A stretch of DNA of 16,507 bases. It comes from Alphaproteobacteria bacterium. Lineage in GTDB: Bacteria > Pseudomonadota > Alphaproteobacteria > ATCC43930 > CGMCC-115725. Shown here piece by piece: positions 7,539-14,970 of this stretch; position 1 is the stretch's first letter; each line of letters starts with the position of its first letter. Location: positions 1 to 16,507 of the forward strand of contig VAZT01000014.1 in assembly GCA_005884825.1 (NCBI GenBank), read 5' to 3'. Under the pieces are notes generated by a model that worked only from the letters and a program-made list of their open reading frames with translations, searched no databases and was not told where the DNA came from. The position numbers and the translations under genes are program-made.

Positions 7539-8467
7539 TTGAAGCTGCAATGCTGTGGAACGAGCCCAACAACAAATCGCATTGGGATCTCGAGCTGGAT
7601 CCCGACTGGGAGCGCTTTGCCACAATGACGCGATTGGCCGGCGACGCCATTGCGGCAGAGGCGCCTGGTCTGCCGCGTGTACTGGGCGGTATTTCGCCGA
7701 TCGATCCGCTGTTCATCGCCAACCTCACCGGCAAGGGCGTATTGGATCGACTAGATGTCGTGGCGGTGCACGGGTTTCCGCTCGACTGGAATCTGTGGAT
7801 GATCGACGAGTGGCCGGCAAAGCTCGCCGAGATCGCCACCGCAGGCAGTCTTCCCGTCTGGGTATCAGAGGTCGGCGCATCGAGTTTCGGGGCGGAGGAG
7901 GTCCAGGAATTCGGTCTGCAACGGACGGCCGAGCTGTTGATCGGCAGGACGCCCCGCATCCACTGGTACAGCCTCTACGATCTGCCGAAGGCCTGGCCCG
8001 CGACGACCCGGCACCGCGAGGCTGAGGGCTCATCCTACTACCGCCACTTTTACATGGGTCTACTGCGGGAGGATGGCACGCCGAAACGCGCCGCCAGCCG
8101 CTTTGCGGATTGCACGCCGGAATTGGGCATCTGCCAATGGTTTCATTTCGACGACTACCGGCTCGACGATGCAGTACGATGGCTGAAGCGGCTCGGGGTT
8201 CGCTATCTGCGCACCGGGCTCAGTTGGGCCGATAGTTTTCGTCCCAATGCCGGGATGTGGTTCGATCGCCAGATGCGGGCGCTCGAAGATTTCGACGTGA
8301 CGATCACTTTCTGCTTTACCCCCGATCACCGCGGATTGCAGCCGCATCACACGAGCCCGCCGTTGGTCGAGGAAGAATTTGCCGAGTTCTGCTGCCGCAT
8401 GTTGCGACGCTATTGGCGAGCAGGTGGCGGCTTTGCTCCGCTCGGCGCGCACACGGCGGCGGAATGA
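7535..8467 (+). CDS. Clan GH-A glycoside hydrolase-like protein ('beta-xylosidase'), apparently permuted
   Basis: A 310-residue protein without signal peptide, so likely cytosolic. It opens directly with AAMLWNEPNNKSHW: the NEP motif, with E10 as candidate acid/base, which in clan GH-A barrels normally sits at the end of strand 4. WVSEVGASS follows with E112 as candidate nucleophile (strand 7), then IHWYSLYDLP (strand 8). After residue 200 comes what normally starts such a barrel: WLKRLGVRYLRTGLSWADSF (strand 1) and FDVTITFCFTPDHRG (strand 2). It ends with EEFAEFCCRMLRRY, the helix that usually precedes the NEP strand. The order therefore looks circularly permuted. Database names such as beta-xylosidase would rest on this clan resemblance; hydrolysis, transglycosylation or no catalysis are all possible. 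Both ends overlap neighbours as ATGA. Confidence 0.75.
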   Translation: MIEAAMLWNEPNNKSHWDLELDPDWERFATMTRLAGDAIAAEAPGLPRVLGGISPIDPLFIANLTGKGVLDRLDVVAVHGFPLDWNLWMIDEWPAKLAEIATAGSLPVWVSEVGASSFGAEEVQEFGLQRTAELLIGRTPRIHWYSLYDLPKAWPATTRHREAEGSSYYRHFYMGLLREDGTPKRAASRFADCTPELGICQWFHFDDYRLDDAVRWLKRLGVRYLRTGLSWADSFRPNAGMWFDRQMRALEDFDVTITFCFTPDHRGLQPHHTSPPLVEEEFAEFCCRMLRRYWRAGGGFAPLGAHTAAE

Positions 8468-9279
8468 CCGAGCGAGCCGATGCAGTCCTCCAAATTCTGG
8501 CGGGAGGGCGTACGTTCAAAGAACGGGTAATGATCGTCGTGGCGCATCCCGACGACGAAACTGTCGGCATGGGCGCGCAATTGTGCCGGTTGGGCGATGC
8601 CTTGTTGCTCCAGGTCACAGACGGTGCGCCGCGCGACGGGCGGGATGCAGCGGCACGCGGGTTTGCGAGCACCGCGGACTATGCCCTTGCGCGCCGGGCC
8701 GAGCTGCATGCCGCGCTCGAAGCGGGGCGGGCGGAGGGCGTCAGGACCGAAATCGTCGGCGTTCCCGACCAAGAAGCTTGTCTCAATCTTGAAACCGTGA
8801 CCGAGCACATCGCTCGGCGCTTGCGCCAGGAGGCGCCCGACGCAATCTTCGTCCAACCTTATGAGGGTGGGCATCCCGATCACGACGCGGTCGCTTTTGT
8901 CGTGCGGGCTGCCGCCCGGCTGATCGCGTCCGACGGCAGATCGCCCCCGGCAATAATCGAGATGACCGCATACCACGCCGACGGGCCGAGGCTTGCGACC
9001 GGAACATTCCTGCCGGCCGAACGTCCTGTCACAACAATAGAGCTGAGCTGTGCGCATCGGTTGCGAAAACGCCGCATGATCGACTGTTTCACTTCGCAAC
9101 GCGACTTGCTGGCCGGGTTCGCCACGGAGGTGGAGCGCTTCCGCGAGGCGCCGGAGTATGATTTTTTGGAGCCGCCGCATCCGGGAGAACTCCACTACGA
9201 GAGGCTGGGGTGGGGCATTACGGGTGAAATTTGGCGGCGTCACGTCCGCGCGGCACTGGAGGCGCTCGGCTTGCGCTAA
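8464..9279 (+). CDS. PIG-L family (LmbE-like) deacetylase
   Basis: A 271-residue zinc-dependent N-deacetylase of the PIG-L/LmbE family, which typically removes the acetyl group from an N-acetylglucosaminyl unit (examples: MshB in mycothiol synthesis, PIG-L in GPI anchor synthesis). The first metal motif is VAHPDDETVG, with H28, D30, D31 and E32; the second is GGHPDHDA, with H137 and H140. H28, D31 and H140 are the expected zinc ligands and D30 the likely general base. All key residues are present, so the enzyme should be active. The start at ATG 8464 overlaps the previous stop as ATGA; an in-frame start far upstream would run over 200 bases into the glycosidase gene and is rejected. The product probably carries a free amino group that a later transferase could acylate. 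Confidence 0.88.
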   Translation: MTERADAVLQILAGGRTFKERVMIVVAHPDDETVGMGAQLCRLGDALLLQVTDGAPRDGRDAAARGFASTADYALARRAELHAALEAGRAEGVRTEIVGVPDQEACLNLETVTEHIARRLRQEAPDAIFVQPYEGGHPDHDAVAFVVRAAARLIASDGRSPPAIIEMTAYHADGPRLATGTFLPAERPVTTIELSCAHRLRKRRMIDCFTSQRDLLAGFATEVERFREAPEYDFLEPPHPGELHYERLGWGITGEIWRRHVRAALEALGLR

Positions 9280-9284
9280 CCACG

Positions 9285-10352
9285 ATGGGTCTGACCGTTC
9301 TGAACGTCGCCTATGTTTTTGCGCCTGTCGGCCTGGACACCGCCGGAGGCGCGGAACAGGTTCTTGCGGCGCTCGACCGAGCTTTGGCGGCCGAGGGACA
9401 CTGCTCCCTGGTCATCGCCTGTGCGGGCTCCAAAACGGCCGGTGAGCTGCTCGCCACCGCTCCGCTTCCAGCGAAATTCACCGAGGAACTGCGGCGCCGG
9501 GCTCAACAGGAGCATCGGCACCGGATCGAGCAGACATTGCGGCAATGGCCGGTTGACGTCGTGCACTGCCACGGCCTTGATTTTGCCGAGTATCTGCCGC
9601 CGGCCGGCGTCCCGACCCTGGTGACGCTCCACCTGCCGGTCGACCGTTATTCGCCCGAGGCGCTGTCCGAGCGCCGTCCCGGGCGATATTTCAACTGCGT
9701 GTCGGCCTCGCAGTGGCGGACTTTCCCGGCAAACGAGGCGATGCTCCCGGAAATCCCCAACGGCGTACCCGTCGGGGAGTTGCAGGGTCGCCACGCCAAA
9801 CGAGATTTTGCGCTGGCTTTGGGCCGGATCTGCCCTGAGAAGGGCTTCCATTATGCGCTCGACGCGGCGGCTCTGGCCCGAACGCCGCTACTGATTGCCG
9901 GGCGGGTGTTTCCCTATCCCGACCATGAGCAATATTTTGCTAAGGAGATCGAGCCGCGGCTCGGACCGCTGGCGCGTTTTCTCGGTAATCTCGATTTTGC
10001 GCGCAAACGCCGCTTCCTGACGGCAGCACGGTGTGTACTGATGCCTAGCGTGATCGCCGAGACGAGTTCGCTGGTGGCGATGGAGGCGATCGCCTGCGGG
10101 ACACCGGTAGTGGCGTTCCCGGTGGGCGCTCTACCCGATCTCATCGAGCCGGGCGTCACCGGCTTTCTGGTTCGAGATATACGGGAGATGGCCGAGGCTA
10201 TTCACGCCAGCGGCAGTATCGATCACGACCGTTGCCGCGAGATAGCCAGAGAGCGGTTTTCGCTGGAGCGAATGGTCGAGGGCTATTTTGGATATTATCG
10301 GAAACTGGCGGCGACAGCGCCATCTGCCGCCAAAGCGCGATGGTACGCATAG
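9285..10352 (+). CDS. Glycosyltransferase family 4 protein
   Basis: A 355-residue GT4-type retaining GT-B glycosyltransferase. The N-terminal domain has YVFAPVGLDTAGGAEQVLAA, the glycine-rich loop typical of GT4, and DVVHCHGLDFAEYLPPAGVP. The C-terminal domain has IPNGVPVGE, ALALGRICPEKGFHYALDAA, and ETSSLVAME with E259 and E267 forming the E-x7-E motif, followed by AIACGTPVVAFPVGALPDL. It follows the deacetylase gene after a five-base gap; the true start is ATG 9285, because the in-frame alternative at 9231 lies inside that gene. MshA, the N-acetylglucosaminyl-inositol synthase, is also a GT4 enzyme adjacent in logic to a PIG-L deacetylase, but nothing here proves that specificity. The 3' end overlaps the next gene by 13 bases. 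Confidence 0.88.
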   Translation: MGLTVLNVAYVFAPVGLDTAGGAEQVLAALDRALAAEGHCSLVIACAGSKTAGELLATAPLPAKFTEELRRRAQQEHRHRIEQTLRQWPVDVVHCHGLDFAEYLPPAGVPTLVTLHLPVDRYSPEALSERRPGRYFNCVSASQWRTFPANEAMLPEIPNGVPVGELQGRHAKRDFALALGRICPEKGFHYALDAAALARTPLLIAGRVFPYPDHEQYFAKEIEPRLGPLARFLGNLDFARKRRFLTAARCVLMPSVIAETSSLVAMEAIACGTPVVAFPVGALPDLIEPGVTGFLVRDIREMAEAIHASGSIDHDRCREIARERFSLERMVEGYFGYYRKLAATAPSAAKARWYA

Positions 10353-11332
10353 AGCGGGTCACGTCAGAGGTTGCGATGGACCGGCTCGTGCCGGAATGGC
10401 GGGTCCTGTGGCAGAAGGTTCCCGATGCGACCCCGTTCCAGTCACCGGAGTGGCTGTTGTCCTGGTGGGGTTGTTTCGGGAACGAAGCGCTATTCGTGCT
10501 GACCGCCCGTGAGGACGGCCAGCTGATTGCGGTACTGCCGTTGTACGAGCTCGACGAGGCAGGATGCCGCAAGCTGCTGCCGATCGGCATCAGCCTCTCC
10601 GATTATCTCGATGCGTTGGTGAATTCGAACGATCCCGGGACGGCGGGTGAATTGCTCGCTTCGCTGGTCGATCTGCCGGGCTGGGAAGAATGCTACATCC
10701 CGGAGCTTCCTCCGCGCGCTGCTTTGCTCGCAGCGCGCTGTCCAGCGCCTTTGATGGCAAATCGGAGCACCGGCGAGACCTGCCCGGTTCTCGCTTTGCC
10801 CCCAGCGGTGGCGGAATTACGCGAGGTGGTTCCACGCAAGACATTGCGGGATCTGCGGCAAGCGCGCCGCCGCGCCGATGCCGCCGGCCGGGTGGAAGCG
10901 ATCCGAGCGGACGCAAGCACCGTTTCGGGGTTCATGCAGGAATTTTTCCGACTGCATGAGGACCGGTGGCGGCCCATTGCTGGCCACGGTGTCTGCGCCG
11001 ATCCATCGGTCCGGGATTTCCACCTGACCGCGGCACAAAGGATGCTCGATGCCGGGATGCTTCGCCTCTATTTGCTGCGGGTCGGAAATTCAACTGCAGC
11101 TGCCTATTACGGGTTCACTGCAAAGCGCACCGCTTATGCGTATCTGAGCGGGTTCGATCCAAAATTCGCGGAGTTGAGCCCGGGCACGCAAATCGTCGCT
11201 CATGCGATCGAAGAGGCGGTTCGGGAAGGCGCGCACGAATTCCATTTTCTACGCGGCGCCGAAACCTACAAATATGCCTGGGGCGCAGTCGACCGGCCGA
11301 ACACCGCCCTTACGTTGAGGCGCAAGTGTTGA
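10340..11332 (+). CDS. BioF2/CelD-like GNAT-fold acyltransferase
   Basis: A 330-residue protein of the Acetyltransf_6 (BioF2-like, CelD) type, a double-GNAT fold that transfers acyl or aminoacyl groups and is common in exopolysaccharide and peptidoglycan gene clusters. The first half has PFQSPEWLLSWW near residue 32 and AVLPLYELDE. The second half has RKTLRDLRQARRR, LHEDRWR, and AAYYGFTAKRTAYAYLSGFD, followed by LSPGTQIVAHAIEEA and ETYKYAWG; the last two are the CoA-domain helix and the Y-K-x-x-W tail usual for this family. Its likely job is to acylate a hydroxyl or the amine freed by the PIG-L deacetylase encoded two genes earlier. ATG 10340 overlaps the preceding gene by 13 bases; ATG 10376 is a shorter alternative. 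Confidence 0.8.
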   Translation: MVRIERVTSEVAMDRLVPEWRVLWQKVPDATPFQSPEWLLSWWGCFGNEALFVLTAREDGQLIAVLPLYELDEAGCRKLLPIGISLSDYLDALVNSNDPGTAGELLASLVDLPGWEECYIPELPPRAALLAARCPAPLMANRSTGETCPVLALPPAVAELREVVPRKTLRDLRQARRRADAAGRVEAIRADASTVSGFMQEFFRLHEDRWRPIAGHGVCADPSVRDFHLTAAQRMLDAGMLRLYLLRVGNSTAAAYYGFTAKRTAYAYLSGFDPKFAELSPGTQIVAHAIEEAVREGAHEFHFLRGAETYKYAWGAVDRPNTALTLRRKC

Positions 11333-12240
11333 CGGCTGACCTCATAGCGGAGTGTCCACCATCATTGCGTGCTCCGCTGACCCGTTATCTCCGCGGCGAA
11401 GCTTCCGGCGAGATCACGCTGATGCATTTTGCTTTGGGGCTCGGTGATGCCGGCTTGCTGAGGTCCTTTTTGGCGACCCTCGCCGGCGCGGCGCCGCAGC
11501 GCAAAGAGCTGGCCGAGCTTCTGCGACTGGCCGAGACGAACATGGATCATCTCGGGCAGGTGACCGCGCTGGCCAAAGACGGGCTGGTGGCCATCCCTTC
11601 CGGGAATGACGACGCAGTAGCCGCAATCGGCGAGCAGTTCGACAGGGCAGTAGCTGCCGCGCCGGAAGCCTCGGTTGCGCTGTATTCTCTCGGCTCCGCC
11701 AATATTCTCGACCGCGCCACGAGTGAGATCGTGAGCCGTTTGGCCGAGTGGGATCTATTGCGACCCGATGCGGCTGTGCTCGACATCGGTTGCGGTATCG
11801 GGCGCCTCGAGCGCGCTCTGGCGCCGCGGGTCGGCACGATCACCGCGATCGATATTTCGTCCGGCATGATCGAGGAGGCACGCCGGCGGTGCGGAGATCT
11901 GGCGAATGTCGCATTTGAGCGCTGCGACGGCCGTAATCTCGCCGGATACCAGGACCGTAGCTTCGATCTGCTGCTGGCGGTCGACACTTTTCCTTACCTG
12001 TACGCCGCGGATCCCGAGATCCCCGCGCAATGTTTGCGAGACGCCGCTCGCGTCCTTCGTCCGGGCGGGGCCGTCGTCATCTTGAATTTTTCCTATCGCG
12101 GTGACGAGGACGCCGATCGCCGTGACATTGAGGGCTTGGCCAGCAGCAACGGATTCACGATCCGGCTGGCCGGAACCCGGGATTTTACTCTGTGGGACGG
12201 GCTGACCTTTTTGCTGACCCTTCCGGCTCACCGCGAATGA
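11326..12240 (+). CDS. Class I SAM-dependent methyltransferase
   Basis: A protein of about 304 residues and the last gene of the operon. The catalytic core begins near residue 151 with VLDIGCGIGRLERALAP (SAM-binding motif I), then ITAIDISSGMIEEARRR, VAFERCDGRNL, FDLLLAVDTFPYLY and AARVLRPGGAVVILNFSY, the order expected of the Methyltransf_11 type. Before it is an alanine- and leucine-rich, probably helical region of about 130 residues with ALYSLGSANILDRATSEIV, which may bind the acceptor. No ATG fits: GTG 11326, six bases after GAGG, or TTG 11329, which overlaps the preceding stop as TTGA, are the candidate starts. The stop lies inside the convergent inositol phosphate synthase gene, giving a 56-base overlap. 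The acceptor is unknown, presumably the same glycan. Confidence 0.82.
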   Translation: MLTADLIAECPPSLRAPLTRYLRGEASGEITLMHFALGLGDAGLLRSFLATLAGAAPQRKELAELLRLAETNMDHLGQVTALAKDGLVAIPSGNDDAVAAIGEQFDRAVAAAPEASVALYSLGSANILDRATSEIVSRLAEWDLLRPDAAVLDIGCGIGRLERALAPRVGTITAIDISSGMIEEARRRCGDLANVAFERCDGRNLAGYQDRSFDLLLAVDTFPYLYAADPEIPAQCLRDAARVLRPGGAVVILNFSYRGDEDADRRDIEGLASSNGFTIRLAGTRDFTLWDGLTFLLTLPAHRE

Positions 12241-13294
12241 AAACCTCGGTCCTGGCACGCGCCTCGTAGTCGGTGAACTGCTCGGGCGGGCTCTTCATAA
12301 AGTAGCTGGACGGGCCGATCAGGGCGCCGCCAATTCGCCGGTCCAGAGCGAGCTTGGCGCAACGGATCGCGTCGATGACCACACCGGCGGAGTTTGGTGA
12401 ATCCCAGACTTCGAGCTTCAGCTCGCAGTTCAACGGCAGATTGCCGAAACTGGTCCCCTCGATACGGATGTAAGCCCATTTTCGATCCGTCAGCCACGGA
12501 ACGAAGTCGCTCGGCCCGATATGGGCCTCGGCGTCGGAAAGCTTCTGATCGAGTTGGCTCGTCAGCGAGTCGGTCTTCGACCGCTTCTTCGACTCGAGCC
12601 TCTCGCGTTCCAGCATATTCCGGAAGTCGCTGTTGCCGCCAAAATTCAGCTGGTAGGTGCGGTCGACGCGAACCCCCCGTTCCCGGAACAGATTGGCCAA
12701 CACGCGATGAACAATGGTGGCTCCGACCTGACTTTTGACATCGTCGCCGACGAGCGGCAGCCCGCGCTCCTCAAACCGGCGGCGCCATGCCGCGTCCTTG
12801 GCAATAAAAACCGGGATGCAGTTGACCAGCGCGCAGCCCGCCGCCAGCGCCTGCTCGGCGTACCACCGTGAAGCAATCTCGGCCCCGACCGGCAGATAGG
12901 AGACAACGATTTCGGCGCCGGTCGCCCGAAGGGATTTCGCGACATCATCGGGCGCCGCCGGCGACTCGACGACAACACCATTCAAATACCGCCCGATACC
13001 GTCGTAAGTCGGGCCACGGCGGACTTCCACTCCGGTCGCGGGAACGCTTGAAAACCGTTCGGTATTGTTCGGAGCGGCAAAAATAGCTTGCGCCAGATCG
13101 CAACCCACCTTGCCGGCGGCGACGTCGAAAGCAGCGACGAACTCTATGTCGCCAATGTGATAGCCGCCGAGCTCGAGATGCATAACCCCAGGGATCGCCG
13201 AATGCCCGGCAGCGCGGCGATAGAATTCGACCCCCTGGACGAGAGAGGAGGCGCAATTTCCGACGCCCACGACGGCGACCCTGATCTTCGCCAA
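12185..13294 (-). CDS. ino1: Inositol-3-phosphate synthase
   Basis: A 369-residue myo-inositol-1-phosphate (inositol-3-phosphate) synthase, which converts glucose 6-phosphate to inositol 3-phosphate with bound NAD. Residues 7-21, AVVGVGNCASSLVQG, form the NAD-binding loop; AAFDVAAGKVG carries D57, a likely NAD ribose ligand. VSYLPVGAEIASRWYAEQAL, NCIPVFIAKD, GDDVKSQVGATIVHR (from 183), YQLNFGGNSDFRNM (from 214) and a lysine-rich KKRSKTDSL stretch fit the catalytic domain. The length agrees with the short actinobacterial-type enzymes rather than the roughly 500-residue eukaryotic ones. The start is TTG 13294, the next in-frame Met being about 37 codons in, and it is backed by a strong ribosome binding site. 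The last 16 residues are charged, look non-conserved and are encoded opposite the end of the methyltransferase gene. Confidence 0.92.
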   Translation of the reverse strand: MAKIRVAVVGVGNCASSLVQGVEFYRRAAGHSAIPGVMHLELGGYHIGDIEFVAAFDVAAGKVGCDLAQAIFAAPNNTERFSSVPATGVEVRRGPTYDGIGRYLNGVVVESPAAPDDVAKSLRATGAEIVVSYLPVGAEIASRWYAEQALAAGCALVNCIPVFIAKDAAWRRRFEERGLPLVGDDVKSQVGATIVHRVLANLFRERGVRVDRTYQLNFGGNSDFRNMLERERLESKKRSKTDSLTSQLDQKLSDAEAHIGPSDFVPWLTDRKWAYIRIEGTSFGNLPLNCELKLEVWDSPNSAGVVIDAIRCAKLALDRRIGGALIGPSSYFMKSPPEQFTDYEARARTEVFIRGEPEGSAKRSARPTE

Positions 13295-13297
13295 CTG

Positions 13298-13309
13298 CTC
13301 CTCCTCCTT
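13298..13309 (-). promoter_or_regulatory. Extended ribosome binding site for the TTG-started inositol phosphate synthase
   Basis: On the minus strand this reads AAGGAGGAGGAG and ends three bases before the TTG at 13294. The leftmost AAGGAGG is spaced eight bases from the TTG. The long match to the 16S rRNA tail explains how a TTG start can be used and decides the start of this gene. Confidence 0.65.
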
Positions 13310-13367
13310 GTGCCGTACGCAAGCGAGAGGCGCACCGGCGTCAGGAGGCGAACAACGCAGAACGCAA

Positions 13368-14606
13368 TCAGTTCAATTGGTTGTGCAACAATTCCGATGA
13401 CCGGGCCGGATCGGTAAGCGGCGAACGGCTGCGGCCGCTCTTGGCATCCCCAGCGGAGCTGCCGGGTTCCTTCTGTTGCTTCTCCAGTTCGTCCAGACGC
13501 AAGCGCAGGAATGCTGCCACCGCCGCCTCCTCGGCGCTCATCCCGGCCAGGTTTTGGGCCAGATAGGTCTGCGTTTGGTCCTTCAGGGTAGTCAGCAAGG
13601 TGCCATCGAGATAGCCGTCGAAAATGGCCGGGTGAATATAACAGCGGCGGCAAATCGCCGGCGTGTTGCCCAGATGCTTCGCCACTTTTTCGACCGCGCC
13701 GACGACTGCGCGTTTTCTCTTTGCTTCGGTGTCGAAGAGTTCGAACTCCTGCAGGGCGAGAGCGGCGAGATTGGTCGCCGCCCAAGTCCGAAAGTCCTTC
13801 GCCGTGATCTCCTCGCCGCTGATTTCGCGCAAGTAATCGTTGACGTCAGCCGAATCGATCGTATGACGGGTCCCCTCCTCGTCCAGGTATTGGAACAATT
13901 CGTAGCCGGGCAGGTCGCGGCAGTCCTTGATGATGCGCGCCAGCCGGCGGTCATTGATGTCCGTTTGGTGCCGGATGCCGTGTTTGCCCCGAAAATTCAA
14001 ATGGATGCGGCTGCCGTCGATCTCGACATGCCGATCGCGCAAAGTAGTCAGACCGTAGCTCTTGTTAGCCTTGGCGTATTCGGTGTTGCCAATGCGAAAC
14101 AGGGTTGTCTCCATCAGGCGCACGACCGCGGCGAGCACCCGCTCTCGCGGCAAACCGCGCCGCCCGAGATCGGCTTCGACGCACTCCCTGATCGCCGGCA
14201 GAACCCGGCCAAACGCCAGCATCTTGCCGTATTTCGACTCGTCGCGAACCTCGCGCCAACGCGGGTGATAGCGGTATTGCTTGCGGCCGCGCTTGTCCCG
14301 TCCGGTCGCCTGGATATGGCCGTTTGGATAGGGACAGATCCATACCGCAGTCCAGGCGGGCGGGATCGCCAGCGAACGAATGCGCTTCAGGGCATCGAGG
14401 TCGCGCACCAGCTGCCCGTCGGGCAGGCGGTAGTCGAAGCCGTTTCGCGCCTTATGCCGGGTGATCCCAGGCATATCGTCGCTGACGTGCCGCAGCTTGG
14501 CGAGTTTGGCCGCCGCCACCGGGTCGAGGGCCGCCTCGAGCGCGGCAACCCCGTTATTCTGCTTGAGGGTCGATGACGTGTCGCAAGCCTGGTTCCGGGC
14601 AGCCAA
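13368..14606 (-). CDS. DNA topoisomerase IB (poxvirus type)
   Basis: A type IB topoisomerase of up to 412 residues that relaxes supercoils through a 3'-phosphotyrosyl intermediate. The N-terminal domain has SDDMPGITRHKARNGFDYR, AIPPAWTAVWICPYPNGHIQ and GRDKRGRKQYRYHPRWRE. The catalytic residues can be placed: R171 in LFRIGNTEYAKANKSYGLTTL, K208 in NFRGKHGIRHQ, R273 in TAKDFRTWAATNLAA, and the nucleophile Y323 in CRRCYIHP. Nine residues before it is N314 (HLGNTPAI), where vaccinia has histidine and, from memory, the Deinococcus enzyme has asparagine. The C-terminal 60 residues are a charged, low-complexity tail. TTG 14606 is the longest start and has only a weak purine run before it; a downstream start is possible. 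It lies 73 bases upstream of the inositol synthase gene and is unlikely to belong functionally with the glycan operon. Confidence 0.92.
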   Translation of the reverse strand: MAARNQACDTSSTLKQNNGVAALEAALDPVAAAKLAKLRHVSDDMPGITRHKARNGFDYRLPDGQLVRDLDALKRIRSLAIPPAWTAVWICPYPNGHIQATGRDKRGRKQYRYHPRWREVRDESKYGKMLAFGRVLPAIRECVEADLGRRGLPRERVLAAVVRLMETTLFRIGNTEYAKANKSYGLTTLRDRHVEIDGSRIHLNFRGKHGIRHQTDINDRRLARIIKDCRDLPGYELFQYLDEEGTRHTIDSADVNDYLREISGEEITAKDFRTWAATNLAALALQEFELFDTEAKRKRAVVGAVEKVAKHLGNTPAICRRCYIHPAIFDGYLDGTLLTTLKDQTQTYLAQNLAGMSAEEAAVAAFLRLRLDELEKQQKEPGSSAGDAKSGRSRSPLTDPARSSELLHNQLN

Positions 14607-14718
14607 CTCAACTCTCTCGCCAAGGGGACGGGCAGGGTCGGTCCTGCCAACACCCGCGCCGGGCCCAGCGTTCCGGAGTTATCGAGGAGCAGAACCCGGA
14701 ATCGGCCTGCGTCGAGTT

Positions 14719-14904
14719 TCAGGGTAGAAATGAACCGGAAAATCGCTCGTGATATTCGGGTTCTGCGAAACATTGCTGGCCGCTCGTTGCGTCGAACATC
14801 AGATCGAGGCAGCGGCGGTCGATGCCTTCGCTTGTCATTTGCACACCGAGTACCGGATGCTCGAGCAGCTCCTCAAGTGAATACTCTTTCGATCTCCGAA
14901 ACAT
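14719..14904 (-). CDS. Small hypothetical protein, 61 residues
   Basis: A short, acidic, probably soluble protein starting MFRRSKEYSLEELLEHPVLG and continuing QMTSEGIDRRCLDLMFD. It has no signal peptide or membrane segment. The first 40 residues look like a small helical domain; I have the impression of similar short proteins in other Rhizobiales but cannot name a family. Support for coding comes from an ATG preceded by AGAGGGG at a suitable distance and a composition that reads as protein, unlike the opposite strand. It lies 112 bases before the topoisomerase gene in the same direction and might be co-transcribed. Function unknown. Confidence 0.5.
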   Translation of the reverse strand: MFRRSKEYSLEELLEHPVLGVQMTSEGIDRRCLDLMFDATSGQQCFAEPEYHERFSGSFLP

Positions 14905-14907
14905 AGT

Positions 14908-14914
14908 CCCCTCT
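14908..14914 (-). promoter_or_regulatory. Ribosome binding site of the 61-residue hypothetical gene
   Basis: AGAGGGG on the minus strand ends three bases before ATG 14904, with the GAGG core about five bases from the start. It is the main support that this short frame is translated. Confidence 0.45.
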
Positions 14915-14970
14915 GACAGTCGGCATCGTAAAACTCGACAGACGTGAATTAATCGGCGAAAGAAGGATCT

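Noticed and set aside
8257..8463. Upstream start for the PIG-L deacetylase gene.
   Set aside because: The added residues are a shadow of the glycosidase-like gene; ATG 8464 forms an ATGA overlap and puts the HPDD motif at the usual distance.
12241..12320. Transcription terminator between the convergent operon and inositol synthase genes.
   Set aside because: No GC-rich hairpin followed by a T run was found, and the two coding regions overlap.
13476..14576. Plus-strand open frame of 366 codons.
   Set aside because: It is antisense to topoisomerase IB, whose catalytic residues are all placed on the minus strand.
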